NCBI GenBank assembly: GCA_022457155.1
Contig: JAJGOT010000259.1
Location: 395,001 to 459,000, forward strand
DNA: 64,000 bases
Direction: 5' to 3'
DNA from: Cladopsammia gracilis
Taxonomy: Eukaryota; Cnidaria; Anthozoa; Scleractinia; Dendrophylliidae
The notes under the pieces are model-generated. The model did not search any database. It saw only the letters and a program-made list of their open reading frames with translations, and was not told the DNA's origin. Every line of letters begins with the position of its first letter. The stretch's first letter is position 1. Below, one piece after another: positions 22,001 to 32,913 of the stretch. The position numbers were made by a program, and so were the translations under genes.

Positions 22001-25000
22001 TGATCGTTGGTACTGTGTTTATGGCTTGATTCACCGCGGTATATCGTGTGGGAAGCGGTTATCACGACACCTGCTCCAAACGCGTCTATGTAAGGAGTAG
22101 ACAGAGCAACCAATCCCGTGTTACGTAGCGCGGCATGATACCTACATGTCAGAGCGAGACGATATTTATTCAAAGTCGCCAAATCTGCATATTTCATGCA
22201 ATTTGCATATTAAATGTGAAATTAAATGAATAGACGTTTAACTCCAAAATTCTTAAAGTTTGTTTAAATCGTAGGAAGTGACAAATTCCTTAACAGAAAG
22301 ACGAATTTCGTCGCATCTATTCTAAATTCTATATATTGATTAAATTTCCGGAGATACCTGTTACCATGGTAGTAATGGTCATATATTGTTAAATTGGACT
22401 CTGATAATTTAAACTGGACAACATGTCATCCAATTTAACCATAAGTGCATTTTGACAAAATGTCTGGATAAAACATTACCATGGTCTTTTTGTTGGGTCG
22501 TATGACTTTGCCAGCATAATTCCGGGTGTTATTCTGAAGACGCCATTTGATGTGCCAAAATATCTCCACACAAGGTACTTTGTATAAGCTGCCTTCTCCT
22601 GTAACCAAATGTCGTCGACCTCACTGGTAGCAACCACTGTGTCTCGTATGCCTGGTTTGAATCCAGGATTCACAGCGCTTGTACTTGTCATGTACGATTT
22701 GTATGCTTTCACACGAGATACCGTCTCATCCAAGCCAAGGTAAGTATATGGATCTGTGAAGGCTTCTGCACCAAACTTCACCACAGTTGTATCTATTATA
22801 GTAAAATATTTAAACGGACAAGAATATCAGTTATGTTTCACCAGTGAGATATTTCGGGTGAAATAAGTATTTAAAAGACCCCATGATGTTTGAACGCAGA
22901 AGAAACAGCCAGCTTGTGATTTGATATCTCGCCATTATTCCATGATCATTTTGTACATTACTCAGTGACATTTTAACTTAAAAGTTCAAAATCACACAAT
23001 CGTCTGATGATTCTTTGTTATAACCCCTACTCTTTCGAACTAAGATACCTGATGTAGATGCAGATTACGTTTTACTGGTTAATGTCTTCTGCTGTCATGA
23101 TGGTGTTAATTTCCATAAAGTTACGAAACCACTAGGTTATGTCTACTTGAAAGGAGAATGTCTACGCGAAAAAAGACATCGTTTACCTACCTTTAGATGC
23201 ATATCTTGAAAACTGAATACAGGGTTCATTGGGCCTTAATAAGTCTAAACGATGATACAAGAACTTGAAACCTGTTTAAAGCCAAAAGTAAGGAATAGTT
23301 AAAATTGGGGTCGTGGCATGGATCGAACGTTTATATAGGCGACTATGACGACGAAGAATATGAGGACGATAATGATATGATAACGATGATATTGATGATG
23401 ATGATATTGATGATGATGATGATAGTGATGATGATGATGATAGTGATGATGATGATGATGATAGTGATGATGATGATGATGATAGTGATGATGATGATGA
23501 TGATGATGATGATAGTGATGATGATGATGATGATGATGATAGTGATGATGATGATGATGATGATGATGATAGTGATGATGATGATGATGATGATGATAGT
23601 GATGATGATAGTGACGATAGTGATGATGATGATGATGATGATGATAGTGATGATGATAGTGATGATGATGATGATGATGATAGTGATGATGATGATGATA
23701 GTGATAGTGATGATGATAGTGATGATGATGATGATGATAGTGATTATGTTGATGATAATGATGATGATAGTGATGATGATGATGATGATGATAGTGATGT
23801 TGATGATGATGATGATAGTGACGATAGTGATGATGATAGTTATGATAGTGATGATAGTGATGATGATAGTGATGATAATGATGACGATGATGATGATGAT
23901 GATGATGATAGTGATGATGATGACGATGACGACGCTGATGATCATAACGATGAAATTTCAAAGCGGTCAAAAAACGTTGTAAGAAAATCGTATTCAAAAG
24001 TCTAGTTGAATAAATAGAGGTTACTTCACGGTTGGTGAGCGCGTACGATTTTTATTCACGAGTTGGGAAGAATCACAAACGAACGAGCGAGGCTTTGCGA
24101 GCGAGTGAGTTTGTAATTCTTTCCAACGAGTGAATAAAACTCGTACAAGCGAACGAACCGTGAAGTAATTTGTTTATTAAATGCATACTGAGATTTACAC
24201 AACAGAAAAACAAGACGAAACGATTAAATTATCAACACTTCAGTGGAAGGGTTCTTGGTTTATTGTCAGACTCAACTTTCAAGTGGAAAAATTCACCGAA
24301 TTCACACATCTAACAAAAATAACCACGACAATAATTTTTTCCAAAACTATAACAAGACTATACATAATAAGACACTTTACGACAAAAACAAACCAGTTTG
24401 CGTACCTGTTTTTTGAAGTTTTTTGCCGCTTTGATAACAACAACAAATGGCGAGAGTTCAAACTGGCTTGCACGTTTGGCGATTTAATTGCTTTTTTAGC
24501 TTCTTTTAGCCTTATTCTTTCTCCTGTTAAACGTATATTTTCCCTTTCAGCAAAATCTGTTAAAGTTCTTTTCTTTAGGTCCGCAGAAATCCGCATTTTT
24601 CATTGAAGTTATGGAACTTTAAACCCTTTTGTCGCCATGAATGAATTTCTTCGAGGCCTTCAAGGAGGGCGAAGGCACACTGAATGGCGGGAATTCCCGC
24701 GTACGATTTTTGTCACTAGTGAAAAATGTCGTATCGCGATTCTGATTGGTCATACGATATTCTTCACTAGTGGGGAAAATCGTATGACCAATAGGATGGC
24801 TTGTCATACGTGAAGGGACGATTTTTATCTCACAGTTTTCTGGTGTGTAAATCTCAGTATGTATATAATAATTAAGGTAAACAGATAAGCGAACCAAATG
24901 GATTAAAGAAGTATCGTAACAGTTTAGGTACGTACGGCATTTTAGTTATGTCATATTAATCCGTTTCCCAACTTCATTGTTAACGATATGTTTTATGGTT

Positions 25001-28000
25001 ATGGTCTTATGGTTTATGATCAGTACCCGTCACCTTTTTACTCTGCAAATTCAAAACATGACAGCTCAAACGGTTACTTTTAAGAGTGTTTTATTTTTTA
25101 TCAATACGATTATTTACTATATACCTGAAGGAATGGTCTGACTAGATAGTATTTCATCCTTATCACCATCTGCCACCACAATTCCCACGGTGAAATTGGT
25201 TTTAGCAACTGGTCTCCAGTAATAAGTCGACGGCACATCTAAAACTGTAACTCCTTCCTTGACTTGGCCACCACGAGCAAGATATCGCTTTGATGAGAAT
25301 GACGCGTTTCCGGATCCACCACTGAGACAGTAACAAAAGCTAATAAAGAAACAGCTTAACCCTTTAAACTCCCAAAAGAGCCCAAAATCAAAATTCAAGA
25401 AACATCCCAAATTTCATTTTGTAAAAATTAATGTCTTCATAATTGACTCTGGGAGTGATAGGGTTAAAAAATAAGACAATATGAACAGTAAACTGGATAG
25501 ATGGGCTTTATTGAAAAGCTCTAAAAATGAAGTTAGTGGTATATTTTTCTGAACCAAACTTTCGAAAGTACTTACTAATTGATGCACGAATTTCCGCAAG
25601 GTACTTACATTTTGATAGATTGAAAAACCATGTTAAAGCCTGGTTCGGATTCCAAGGCAGTAATGTCCATAAAAATTGGGTCCACAAAAGCGTTAGACGG
25701 GGCTGGCAGAAGAGGGTGCATCATGGTCCTCCCGGAGCTGTCCGCCATCCATACATAACTTAGTTGGCCTTTCTGAAAGTACGTGACTTCGGAAAGAAGA
25801 TCGGCCATGCTGATATCTGTACCAACAACACCGATAAATTTACCTTGGTGATAACATGGTAGTGTTATGGATGTTAAAAGTCCTGATGAAATAAAATGGA
25901 ATCGGTGAGATATCATACATATAGCATCTGTGTAATTGTGGGTTGGAAAAAGGTATTGTGGGAAGACATCTTAGCATCCTAAACACACAATCACGGAACA
26001 GGCTGTCCGAGGTTGTGGTTTCATCTTACCACCAAAGTCGGTGCACATATATAGACTTGTAGAGGTGGATTGCAGAACGGCCTATAATTTGGGAGCCGAA
26101 ACATTTTGAATATCCCCTCACAGGGATGGGACTCTAAGCATTTGAAGCCCTTTAAATCTTCTAGGACCGCGCCCTTTCCCTTTTCCAGGCAGTCACTGAT
26201 GTAATATACGGCTAATACGAGTGGTAACCGTTTCTTACCTGTGCCAAAAGCGTCAATGTAAGGGATGGATATGATTGGCTCATTGCGAACGGTATTGGAT
26301 GAGAAAAAGTCGTAATAAGTAGCCATGTCACTTCGCAATTTCTCTGCGTTCGCCACATAGGTAAATTTTCCAACCTTGAAGCAAAACAAAACGTTTGAAA
26401 CGGCGAGTTAGTTTGCAACCAGAGAAAACATATTGCAGCGTCTCTGAAGTTGGTCAAGTCTGAAAATTAAACTTAATATTACAGTTTCTCCTTTGAAATA
26501 TTTGGATGCTAAAGTTCAAGTAAAATAAGTAATACAATTTTTAAATGAAAGGACCACTCGACAAATTGGAAGTACTGGATCCTTGTGAAGGATCTGATCA
26601 GCAGAAATAATTATAAACAAATAAAATGAAAGGCTGATCGTACAGAAAGGAATATATTTTAAACCGATTAATTTCGAACGGCACGGCCGTTCTTCTTCAG
26701 GGTATAACCGTACGGTTATACCCTGAAGAAGAACGGCCGTGCCGTTCGAAATTAATCGGTTAAAAATATATTCCTTTCTGTACGATCAGCCTTTCATTTT
26801 ATTTGTTTAAAATAAGTAAGTTAACATTCAAATTGATTTGCTGGTATTAGAAAGGACGACCGCGATTGTTTCGATGTTTATTTTAAACGACATATACAGT
26901 TATGACATGCAAAAGCAAAGCAGTGATTCCTAACACCAAGCTGTTGACCCTTTAATTCCCAATATCAACCTACAAATTCTCCTTTCTTGTCCCCATACGT
27001 TTCTTATTAAGGATTAAAACTGACAAAGAGAAATTTGGTGATGGTCACTATTGGGGCTTAAAGGTAAAGGCCAGACCCTGAAACTTTCACTATGGACCGG
27101 TCTCTATGCTGTCTATGTGGTTGTGTTTTGAAAACTGAAATACACGTTTCGTTTGGCCGCGGTTCTGTCGTCTTCCATTAATGCTTGGTTAGAAGTTCAA
27201 TTATTTGTCTGAAATTATTAGAACCTCAGCCGACCAAATGGTCAAATGAAATCTGTTTATTAGGTTCTTACAGTGACATCAGCTGCCCTTGTCACACCGA
27301 GACCTTGTTGATCAGCAATGTACTGTAGTATTGGTAAGTTCTTCAGCATTCCATACGTCAAAATCGCAACCGAATTTTTCAGCTCCGCATTTTTTCTTTT
27401 GATGGTTTGCAAGGTTGCTGTCTTATCATCAGTTGGCTCACCATCCGTCAGAAAGATGATGACCTTTTTTCTGGAAGAATCAATTCCATCAGATGAGCCT
27501 TTGAACAGGTCAAACGCGCGATTAAATGCGTTGGAATAATGTGTATATCCTGTAAAAAAAGGGAAAATACAGATAGGAGATTTTAGACTGTTAATTGTTT
27601 GCTAAGAAGACTCAGCAGACTTATTGACCAGTATCAATCCGTTACAGATTTGAAAACATAACATTCCGTTGGAATATATAACATAGCCGGTCAATGACTA
27701 CCTGCACTTTACGAAACAGTTAATTACTACTTTAGTAAAAAGTGATCTTCGATAAAACAAACCGAAATAGCGAAAATCCTAAAAACCGTGAGCAAATTAA
27801 GCAGTATAGTGACTGTCGAACCTGCCATTACTGAAACCTACATAATTCGTTTTCAATTCATAGCTGAAAGCTTTAAAATTCTTGTTTGCAGGGTCATTCT
27901 AAACATCGCCTCCCCCAACCCAAAGAAATACCACTCTTACTTTCAGCAGTAATAGCGTCTACGTAGCTTTCCAAGTATTTGATGTTGATTGGCGTGGCAG

Positions 28001-30471
28001 TGGCTAAACGTTGGCTGTGGCAGCCTCTTCCATCGTTGTCGTATTCAACAGGTGTGGAAGCCTGGTCACTGAATTTCACTACTCCAATCTACAGGAAAGA
28101 CAAAACGTTTGACTCCATTTTGTCTTATTTTTAGCATTCTATACGGCGGTGACACCTCCCCCCCCCCCCCCCCCCCTTCCCACCTCCGCCACCTCTCTCT
28201 CCAATCCTCGGTATTCCTGATAATTCGTTGAAGGGATCATACTTACCCTGTCCCTTGGGTTCATTGTCCTCAGAACAGTTTTTGCAGCCTCCTTAGCGAC
28301 TATGAGGCGTGATCCTCTCATGGAGCCACTGTGATCAATAACTAGTACAACGTCTTTAGGTTCTGGCGTGGCTGTTTCCACATAAAAAGGTCTGAACCGA
28401 GGATCATAAGATCCACAGCTTGTTTTGTCTTCAAACGCTGGAAAGTTCGCAAGCACACCCTTCTCGGAAGCAAAGTACTGCCACTTGATCACAGGATAAT
28501 CCTGAGAAATGGTCTTCATTTCCTCCACAACTGAATCCGCGACATGGGTAAGGGGAGTTTCAGCATTTTCTGATATTTTCACACATATGCCTGAAAGATC
28601 GACTTTTGAGCGAAATCTTGAATCGTATTCTAGTCCACCAGAAAATTGTACATTGCAGCATTCCGTTGGGGTTTGTCTCGGAGGTGTGGTCCAAGAATTT
28701 TCCACGGCTACTTTGAGTCTTTGTGTAACCTTGAACCTTTCCTTGAACTTTTCGGATATGCCAATTGCCAAGGTCTGAATCACTGCATTACCATCCACCG
28801 GGTTTTCAATAAACTTCAACTTGTCAAACGCCTCCTAAAATGGAGCACAACATAGTATTTATGTTATTAGGACCTATTGGCGCTTCAAATGCCTGAGTGG
28901 CAACATTTGTATTTCAATGTCCAATTTTTTTAGCCTACTTAGTCAGATAACCAAAGTGAAAGATCACAAATGCGAACAGCAAAATAAAGAGCTACGTACA
29001 GTTCCCGGTATGGGTTACAGCTTTCAATTTTGTACTGCGTTATATACAAGCGGGTGCTTGTAAGAAATTATCCCCGGGTGGGGGGACTCCTATATAAAAA
29101 TGACGGGGGTGCTCGTCGTACCTTTTAGGGGTCAAAATTTGTAGATTGGTACCGCTTAGGGTACTAAAATCTAAAATGACCACCGTTAGAATTATCGCGG
29201 TATCTTTTAGGGTATTGAGCTAAAAAAAAATATGACATGAGTTGTTTTAAAATTGGTACCTCTTAGGGGTAAAAATTATTTTGAGCAACGCCCATCAATC
29301 GAGATTCTGGTACCTTTTGGTGTATTTCAGTCGAAACTTTCCGACGAGCACCCCCGTCATTTTTATATGAGGGTCCCCTCCCCCCCTCTCCAGGGAAATT
29401 ATCCTGAAACTTAAGAAAAACTACGGTGGACAAAGTGAGTGGAGTATATACTGTATTTGCGTAGTCTTTCCATGTCAAGACCTTTTCGAGCTCACTAAGT
29501 GTAATCGAACTAGAGCCAATCATGACTATAAACTTTATGTAAAAGCAGCTATTCGTAATTGCTATAAGTACTCCCTCTTTGTACACCGCTTAACTGTTCA
29601 ATAACTTTATTTCGAAATAGACTCAATGCAAGATGTACATGTACACTACCAAATAATTGTAAATAGTTTTAATTGTAAATAGTTTTTTTAATGTTTGTAA
29701 TTGTATTTGATTTTAGAAATTTTATTTGAGGAAATTGTTTTATATGGGGTTAACCTCATGATTTCTCCTTTCAGGAAGTGTTTTTATTAATTAGTTGATT
29801 TCCTGAATAAAATATAATGTTATGTTATGTTATGTTATGTGTTATGTTATGTTATGTTATGTTAGGTTAGGTTACGTTACGTTACCTTACGTTACGTTAT
29901 GTTATGTTATGTTACGTTATGTTATGTATGTTATGTTATGTTATGTGTTATGTTATGTTATGTTATGTTATGTTATGTTATGTTATGTTATGTTATGTTA
30001 TGTTATGTTATGTTATGTTATGTTATGTTATGTTATGTTATGTTATGTTATGTTATGTTATGTTATGTTATGTTATTTTAAACTCGTAATAATTTATGGA
30101 TTACTACGGAGTAACCGAAGTAAACGTTCTTAAATACGAACAACAGTGGAAGAAGCTAGAGTTCCGTTTGAGTACATAAAAGCTATGAATTTCCTACTGC
30201 TCTGTATACAGGATGTTTGCAAGAACTGAAGTATAAGGGGCACGCTATTGTATGAATCCGACCAACTGCATATCCAGGTATATCAAGAACAAACTTTAAG
30301 TGTTACCTGTAAAGTGTTTGTACCAAGACCATCTACTGCTAGCGTAGAAAGCGTTTGACCGAATTTCTTTGGATCAAGTATATCTGCTGCCAAGCAAGGC
30401 CGAATAAACAGTGTCGAAAAGAACATAAAAATCATTAACACTCTGCTCTGGCTGATCAATGAAGAATCCAT
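18077..30471 (-). CDS. Copy 2: complete alpha-2/delta-like VWFA and Cache domain protein gene, 13 exons, 1090 aa
   Basis: This is the one complete, unbroken gene in the window. The exons, 5' to 3', are 30307-30471, 28247-28834, 27941-28088, 27272-27549, 26239-26374, 25609-25882, 25125-25321, 22480-22792, 21953-22141, 21110-21522, 20469-20625, 19277-19503 and 18077-18264. Together they give 3273 nt (1090 codons plus stop), with GT-AG borders and matching phases at every junction. Domain order seen: signal peptide (1-28), VWA_N (about 56-215), VWA (about 217-400) with D222-x-S224-x-S226 and D336, double Cache region (about 430-800), CFVLDGAGFLIMHKDF block in exon 10, cysteine-rich part (about 905-1025), acidic stalk, transmembrane helix (1057-1082). 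Alpha-2/delta proteins of this length and order bind pore-forming calcium channel subunits and promote their surface delivery; that role here is inferred. CACHD1/CG16868-like is the alternative name. Ligand and partner are not visible from sequence. Confidence 0.87.
18296..18545 (-). repeat. 91-bp tandem repeat made of exon 13 5' ends (unit 1)
   Basis: Two full units and one diverged third unit start at 18298, 18389 and 18480. On the minus strand each contains a CCTGTAG acceptor followed by GTAAAAGAGCTCC, closely resembling the start of exon 13 (GAACAAGAGCTCC). They read GKRAPRKLR instead of GTRAPGSGN and then drift to a stop. They look like partial copies of the terminal exon in intron 12. 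Confidence 0.7.
18646..19087. repeat. AAT/ATT-flanked interspersed repeat in intron 12, unit 1
   Basis: An (AAT)n run at 18650-18681 is followed by TATATAGCGCTTATACATCG and AAGCGCTTTACAAT, a motif common in marine invertebrate repeats. A run of (ATT)n closes it at 19001-19086. Equivalents: 38477-38910 and 58178-58583. The unit 3 copy has a shorter right run. Confidence 0.65.
19277..19503 (-). CDS. Copy 2 exon 12 (PSI-like cysteine cluster, residues 953-1029)
   Basis: The pyrimidine-rich acceptor TTTTCGTTAG gives VSICPVAATVVSSEQVNDPS. CFDPQC, SCDGVVGCYWCVRDK and YCANINSCYGG follow. The C-x-x-C-W-C spacing resembles a PSI-type knot. Ends GGKE plus one base before GTAAGA, which matches exon 13 phase. 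Confidence 0.87.
19627..20039. mobile_element. Hairpin element in intron 11, unit 2
   Basis: A 413-bp segment with short terminal inverted repeats (TAACAA...TTGTTA). Inside, from 19866 to 20026, is a near-perfect hairpin whose arms start CCGGTTTTCCGTGG and end CCACGGAAAACTGG around a loop near CTCACTCGGCTGCGCC. It encodes no protein. Its features fit a non-autonomous DNA element. Unit 1 has only TAACACCTTCT here. Confidence 0.75.
20469..20625 (-). CDS. Copy 2 exon 11 (cysteine-rich, residues 901-953)
   Basis: Acceptor ATTTTCAG begins GIKKIDSSCQSKSCITCGS. Eight cysteines follow the pattern C..C..C..C..C.C.C..C up to FYYCRNEFPAS, suggesting a disulphide-bonded membrane-proximal domain. Donor GTAAGT, phase 2. 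Confidence 0.85.
21110..21522 (-). CDS. Copy 2 exon 10 (post-Cache region, residues 763-901)
   Basis: Acceptor TTTTCAG opens LLTDTYPKCKESNYECF, then VLDGAGFLIMHKDF, a family hallmark. Two donors are possible. The downstream one (CCAG|GTAACT) keeps the frame into exon 11 at phase 1. The earlier GCT|GTAAGT would put exon 11 in the wrong frame. The longer exon is therefore chosen. Confidence 0.8.
21953..22141 (-). CDS. Copy 2 exon 9 (second Cache module, residues 700-763)
   Basis: The correct acceptor is ATGTAG before GTATCATGCC. It completes the Trp codon and gives WYHAALRNTGLVALSTPYID followed by AFGAGVVITASHTIY, a classic Cache core. The open frame extends upstream into the intron, but using the earlier CAG would create a stop codon. 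The exon ends SYFQ plus two bases before GTAAGC. Confidence 0.9.
22480..22792 (-). CDS. Copy 2 exon 8 (second Cache module, residues 596-700)
   Basis: Acceptor AATAG opens DTTVVKFGAEAFTDPYTYLG. Later come YLVWRYFGTSNGVFRITPG and SYDPTKRPW, matching the Y-F-G-s..G-V-F-R-x-x-P-G and YDPxxRPWY signatures of alpha-2/delta Cache regions. The donor splits the Trp codon as TG|G. Confidence 0.92.
23382..23952. repeat. GAT microsatellite, intron 7 of copy 2
   Basis: About 570 bp. Ends GACGACGCTGATGATCATAA, as in units 3 and 4, where unit 1 has GATGATAATAA. Confidence 0.95.
24014..24866. mobile_element. 853-bp composite insertion in intron 7, unit 2
   Basis: The segment is flanked by AATAA at 24009-24013 and 24867-24871, while unit 1 has a single AATAA. 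That fits a 5-bp target duplication. It holds a left fold-back (GGTTACTTCACGGTT...AACCGTGAAGTAA, 24018-24172). Next to it is a second element bounded by CATACTGAGATTTACACA (24183) and its complement (end near 24862). The inner part has overlapping open frames on both strands (24181-24606 plus, 24279-24596 minus) with no recognisable domain. Confidence 0.75.
25125..25321 (-). CDS. Copy 2 exon 7 (Cache, residues 530-596)
   Basis: Acceptor CTGTCTCAG begins GGSGNASFSSKRYLARGG. The exon runs through VPSTYYWRPVAKTNF and TVGIVVADGD to TIPS plus one base before donor GTATAT. This ends the first Cache module. The weak +3 to +6 donor bases are the same in all copies. Confidence 0.9.
25356..25467. mobile_element. 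TTAA-flanked mini element, intron 6 of copy 2
   Basis: 112 bp, six bases longer than in copy 1 (CAAAATCAAAATTCAAG for CGAAATTCAAG). Confidence 0.65.
25609..25882 (-). CDS. Copy 2 exon 6 (Cache, residues 439-530)
   Basis: Acceptor TTCATCAG opens GLLTSITLPCYHQGKF, followed by IGVVGTDISMADLLSE, the usual Cache strand with a G-x-D. The exon ends FQSIK plus two bases before GTAAGT. YVWMADSSGRTMMHPLLP is the family's sensor-loop region. Confidence 0.92.
26239..26374 (-). CDS. Copy 2 exon 5 (first Cache segment, residues 394-439)
   Basis: Acceptor CTTCAAG precedes VGKFTYVANAEKL, and the exon ends PIISIPYIDAFGTG across a GTAAGA donor, phase 1. The P-Y-x-D-x-x-G motif is typical of the core of a Cache domain. 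Confidence 0.88.
26533..26808. mobile_element. 276-bp palindromic insertion in intron 4, unit 2
   Basis: Flanked by direct copies of AAAATAAGTAA (26522-26532 and 26809-26819), present once in unit 1 at the empty site. That is a clear 11-bp target duplication. The right 194 bp are an almost perfect palindrome centred at 26711/26712. Its arms each contain CCCTGAAGAAGAACGGC and GCCGTTCGAAA. A long target duplication and fold-back arms suggest a target-primed retroelement such as a Penelope-like element, not a cut-and-paste transposon; that is inference. Confidence 0.78.
27272..27549 (-). CDS. Copy 2 exon 4 (VWA end, residues 301-393)
   Basis: Acceptor TTTACAG opens YTHYSNAFNRAFDLF, where S306 sits in the place of the metal-site Thr/Ser. 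VIIFLTDGEPTDD supplies D336, the third metal-site residue. The exon ends GLGVTRAADVT before donor GTAAGA, phase 0. The metal site therefore looks complete, as in channel-associated alpha-2/delta subunits that need it. Confidence 0.9.
27941..28088 (-). CDS. Copy 2 exon 3 (VWA middle, residues 252-301)
   Basis: Starts IGVVKFSDQASTPVEYDN after a TGTAG acceptor and ends ITAE plus one base before donor GTAAGA. IGVVKFSD is the second beta-strand of a VWA fold. Confidence 0.9.
28247..28834 (-). CDS. Copy 2 exon 2 (VWA_N and start of VWA, residues 56-251)
   Basis: The acceptor TTTTAG is followed by codons EAFDKLKFIENPV, and the exon ends MNPRDR before donor GTAAGT. It holds the whole VWA_N domain and the characteristic linker YDPRFRPFYVETATPEPKDVV, leading into VLVIDHSGSMRGS. 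That gives a DxSxS metal-ion-dependent adhesion site at residues 222-226. It is the longest coding exon, 588 nt, phase 0 at both ends. Confidence 0.92.
29065..29404. mobile_element. Inverted-repeat element, intron 1 of copy 2
   Basis: Same element; one extra A in a poly-A run and GTTGTTTT for GTTGCTTT inside. Confidence 0.65.
29817..30075. repeat. TTATG pentanucleotide array, intron 1 of copy 2
   Basis: About 260 bp. Has GTTAGGTTAGG in the variant block, shared with unit 3 but not unit 1. Confidence 0.95.
30307..30471 (-). CDS. Copy 2 exon 1 (signal peptide, residues 1-55)
   Basis: The first ATG of the open frame gives a hydrophobic stretch MIFMFFSTLFIRPCLA, with likely signal cleavage after CLA. 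The mature N-terminus ADILDPKKFGQTL then runs into the VWA_N domain. The exon ends in CAG before a GTAACA donor, phase 0. A second in-frame Met lies at residue 13, just before the hydrophobic core, so a shorter start is possible. Confidence 0.85.
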
Positions 30472-31624
30472 CGCATTGAGACGAGGTAACGTGGTAACAA
30501 TTCAGTCTACTCGTGTCTTTTCGTGCGTTATTATATGGCTCAAACTCACCATGCACATTGCGTTCTTCCCGACGGTATAAGTTATGAAAGTAATTTTACG
30601 ATATAAATCATGTGTCGTGTGACGTTATTTGGTTTTGTTTTCCTGTTAGGTGACAAACAGCACTTGTTTTGATGCCCTCTGGCTCCAGGGCCAATATTGA
30701 CTTTGGACCTCCTTGAATCACTTGGTATGCATATACTTACTGAGTAAGCATTTGCGTACTTTTGAAGCTAATGTAGTAAGGAAGGGAATGAAATACCACT
30801 TTCATAAAAAAACGAGTTAGTATTGCCGCTTTTATTCAATATGCCCAAGTCTTATAAATGTTTAATAAATTTATTTATAATTTAAATGCAACCAAAACGC
30901 TTAGTCATAGTGGAAACTGCAAAACTACTGGAATTTTAATTACTCTTGGTTTTCACATGACGTGAAAAAAATTAAAAAACGATCTAAAATATAGATTTTA
31001 CAGAGCTGTTTCTAACATGGTATGTTGATACCAGTGTTAGAAGCATGCCGGAAACTTGCTATTTATTCATTTATCCTTTCTGACCTTAAATTTACTATCC
31101 TGAATAGATACCCCTAAAAAGTTCTCAAAAAATAAAAGAAATCTAAAAATGACAATTTAAAAATCAAGTAACACAATACAACATTAACGTAAATATGTAC
31201 AGATCGATGCCTTAGTTGGATTAGGGGTCAGTAGTGCCCATCCCCCCTACCCTGGGGGAGGGCGAAGGGATTGCTGATGTTGTCTGTGTTCTGTGTTCTG
31301 TGTCTGAGTTGTTGTTTTTTTTTTGCTGAAAAACAAAGCTTCATGTCGGGCTTTTGCAAATGCAGTATATTCACGTGCGTGACATAGTAAAAGGTCTGGG
31401 ATTTGTTACCGATCGTTTAAAAAGGCCCCTTTTGTTCTAGTATCTCAATATTTGGGTCATCACGGATCCATTTGTGGGTTTTGAAGTCAATGATCGGCAT
31501 TCCCTTAGCAGTGTCATCAGTGTATCCCGGGAGACACTCTCGTATTTTAGCTTCATTTTTGGTGACGAGTCAACTTGGACAGTTATTTCTACTAAAACGT
31601 TTGTTCTTTAGGAATTCGGCATCA

Positions 31625-32482
31625 GACTCAAAAGTCGAACCACCTCTTGTACAGCATAATATAGAAGAAATTACTGCTCAGTAACTTTCATTTGAATGCT
31701 CTCACTATAGGATTTCATCAACAAAATCAAAAGTTACAACTACCTTGTACAGCATATTAATGTAGAGTACCAAAGGAAAGTATTGCTCAGTAGCTGTCAT
31801 TTGATTGGTCACACTTTAGGAATTTATCCATCCCACAGACTCAAAAGTTCGAACCACATTGGGCAGCATAATAAACAGTACCACAGGAAAGTACTGCTCA
31901 ATAGCTTTCATTTGAATGGTCACACTGTAGGATTTCATCCACAGACTCAAAAGTTAGAACCGCCTTGTACAGCATAATAAACAGTACCACAGGAAAGTGC
32001 AGCTGAATAGCTCTCGTTTGAATGGTCACACTGTAGGATTTCATTCACAGACTCAAAAGTTAGAACCGCCTTGTACCACAGAAAAGTACTGCTCCCCTAG
32101 CTTTCATTTGAATGGTCACACTGTAGGATTTCATCCACAGACTCAAAAGTTAGAACCACCTTGTACAGCATAATAAACAGTACCACAGGAAAGTGCAGCT
32201 GAATAGCTCTCGTTTGAATGGTCACACTGTAGGATTTCATTCACAGACTCAAAAGTTAGAACCGCCTTGTACCACAGAAAAGTACTGCTCCCCTAGCTTT
32301 CATTTGAATGGTCACACTGTAGGATTTCATCCACAGACTCTGGCAGACTGAAAAGTTTGAACCACCTTATACAACATAATAAATACACTCTGTATTTCAT
32401 CCACAGACTCAAAAGTTACAACTACCTAGTACAGCATAATATAGAGTATCAAAGGAAAGTACTGCTCAGTTGCTTTCATCGA
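31625..32482 (+). repeat. Array of 85-105 bp units upstream of copy 2
   Basis: Same unit order as in unit 1, with CACACTTTAGGAA for CACACTTTACTAGGAA near 31810. Confidence 0.85.
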
Positions 32483-32913
32483 TTACTTATTAAGATTTCT
32501 GCCAGACTCGTACTCAAAAGTTCGGCTACTTTATTTAATAGCGGAGCACTCGCCGGGCCGAAGGCCCGGCTGCGCAGCCCCATACTCATAGAACCAGGGG
32601 ATAGAACCTATGCCCGTCTTTTTATAATGGTCATGGCTAGCAGAATGTTTCGCGGGCGCGCGTGTACCCGCCGCCGCCGTATCGCAGGACTACAATAGCT
32701 CGCGGGCGCGTATGACGTCGCAAAACATGCGAGTACGACGTCATATTGAAACCAAAGCGAGGCTTTGTTTTTGCGCGGTTACAAGGCCGAATGTCACGTC
32801 AGCTAGAAAAACATTTGACGTTTTGCTGTGAATTTACTAAGAGGAGAAAACCGTTTTAAAGGCGTTATTTCCCTGAATATTTCGCGGTTTGCTACTCGAG
32901 ACAAGGATTCTAA

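Noticed and set aside
24181..24606. 141-codon plus-strand and 105-codon minus-strand frames
   Set aside because: Both overlap inside a non-autonomous insertion with inverted ends, show no domain, and are not supported as genes.
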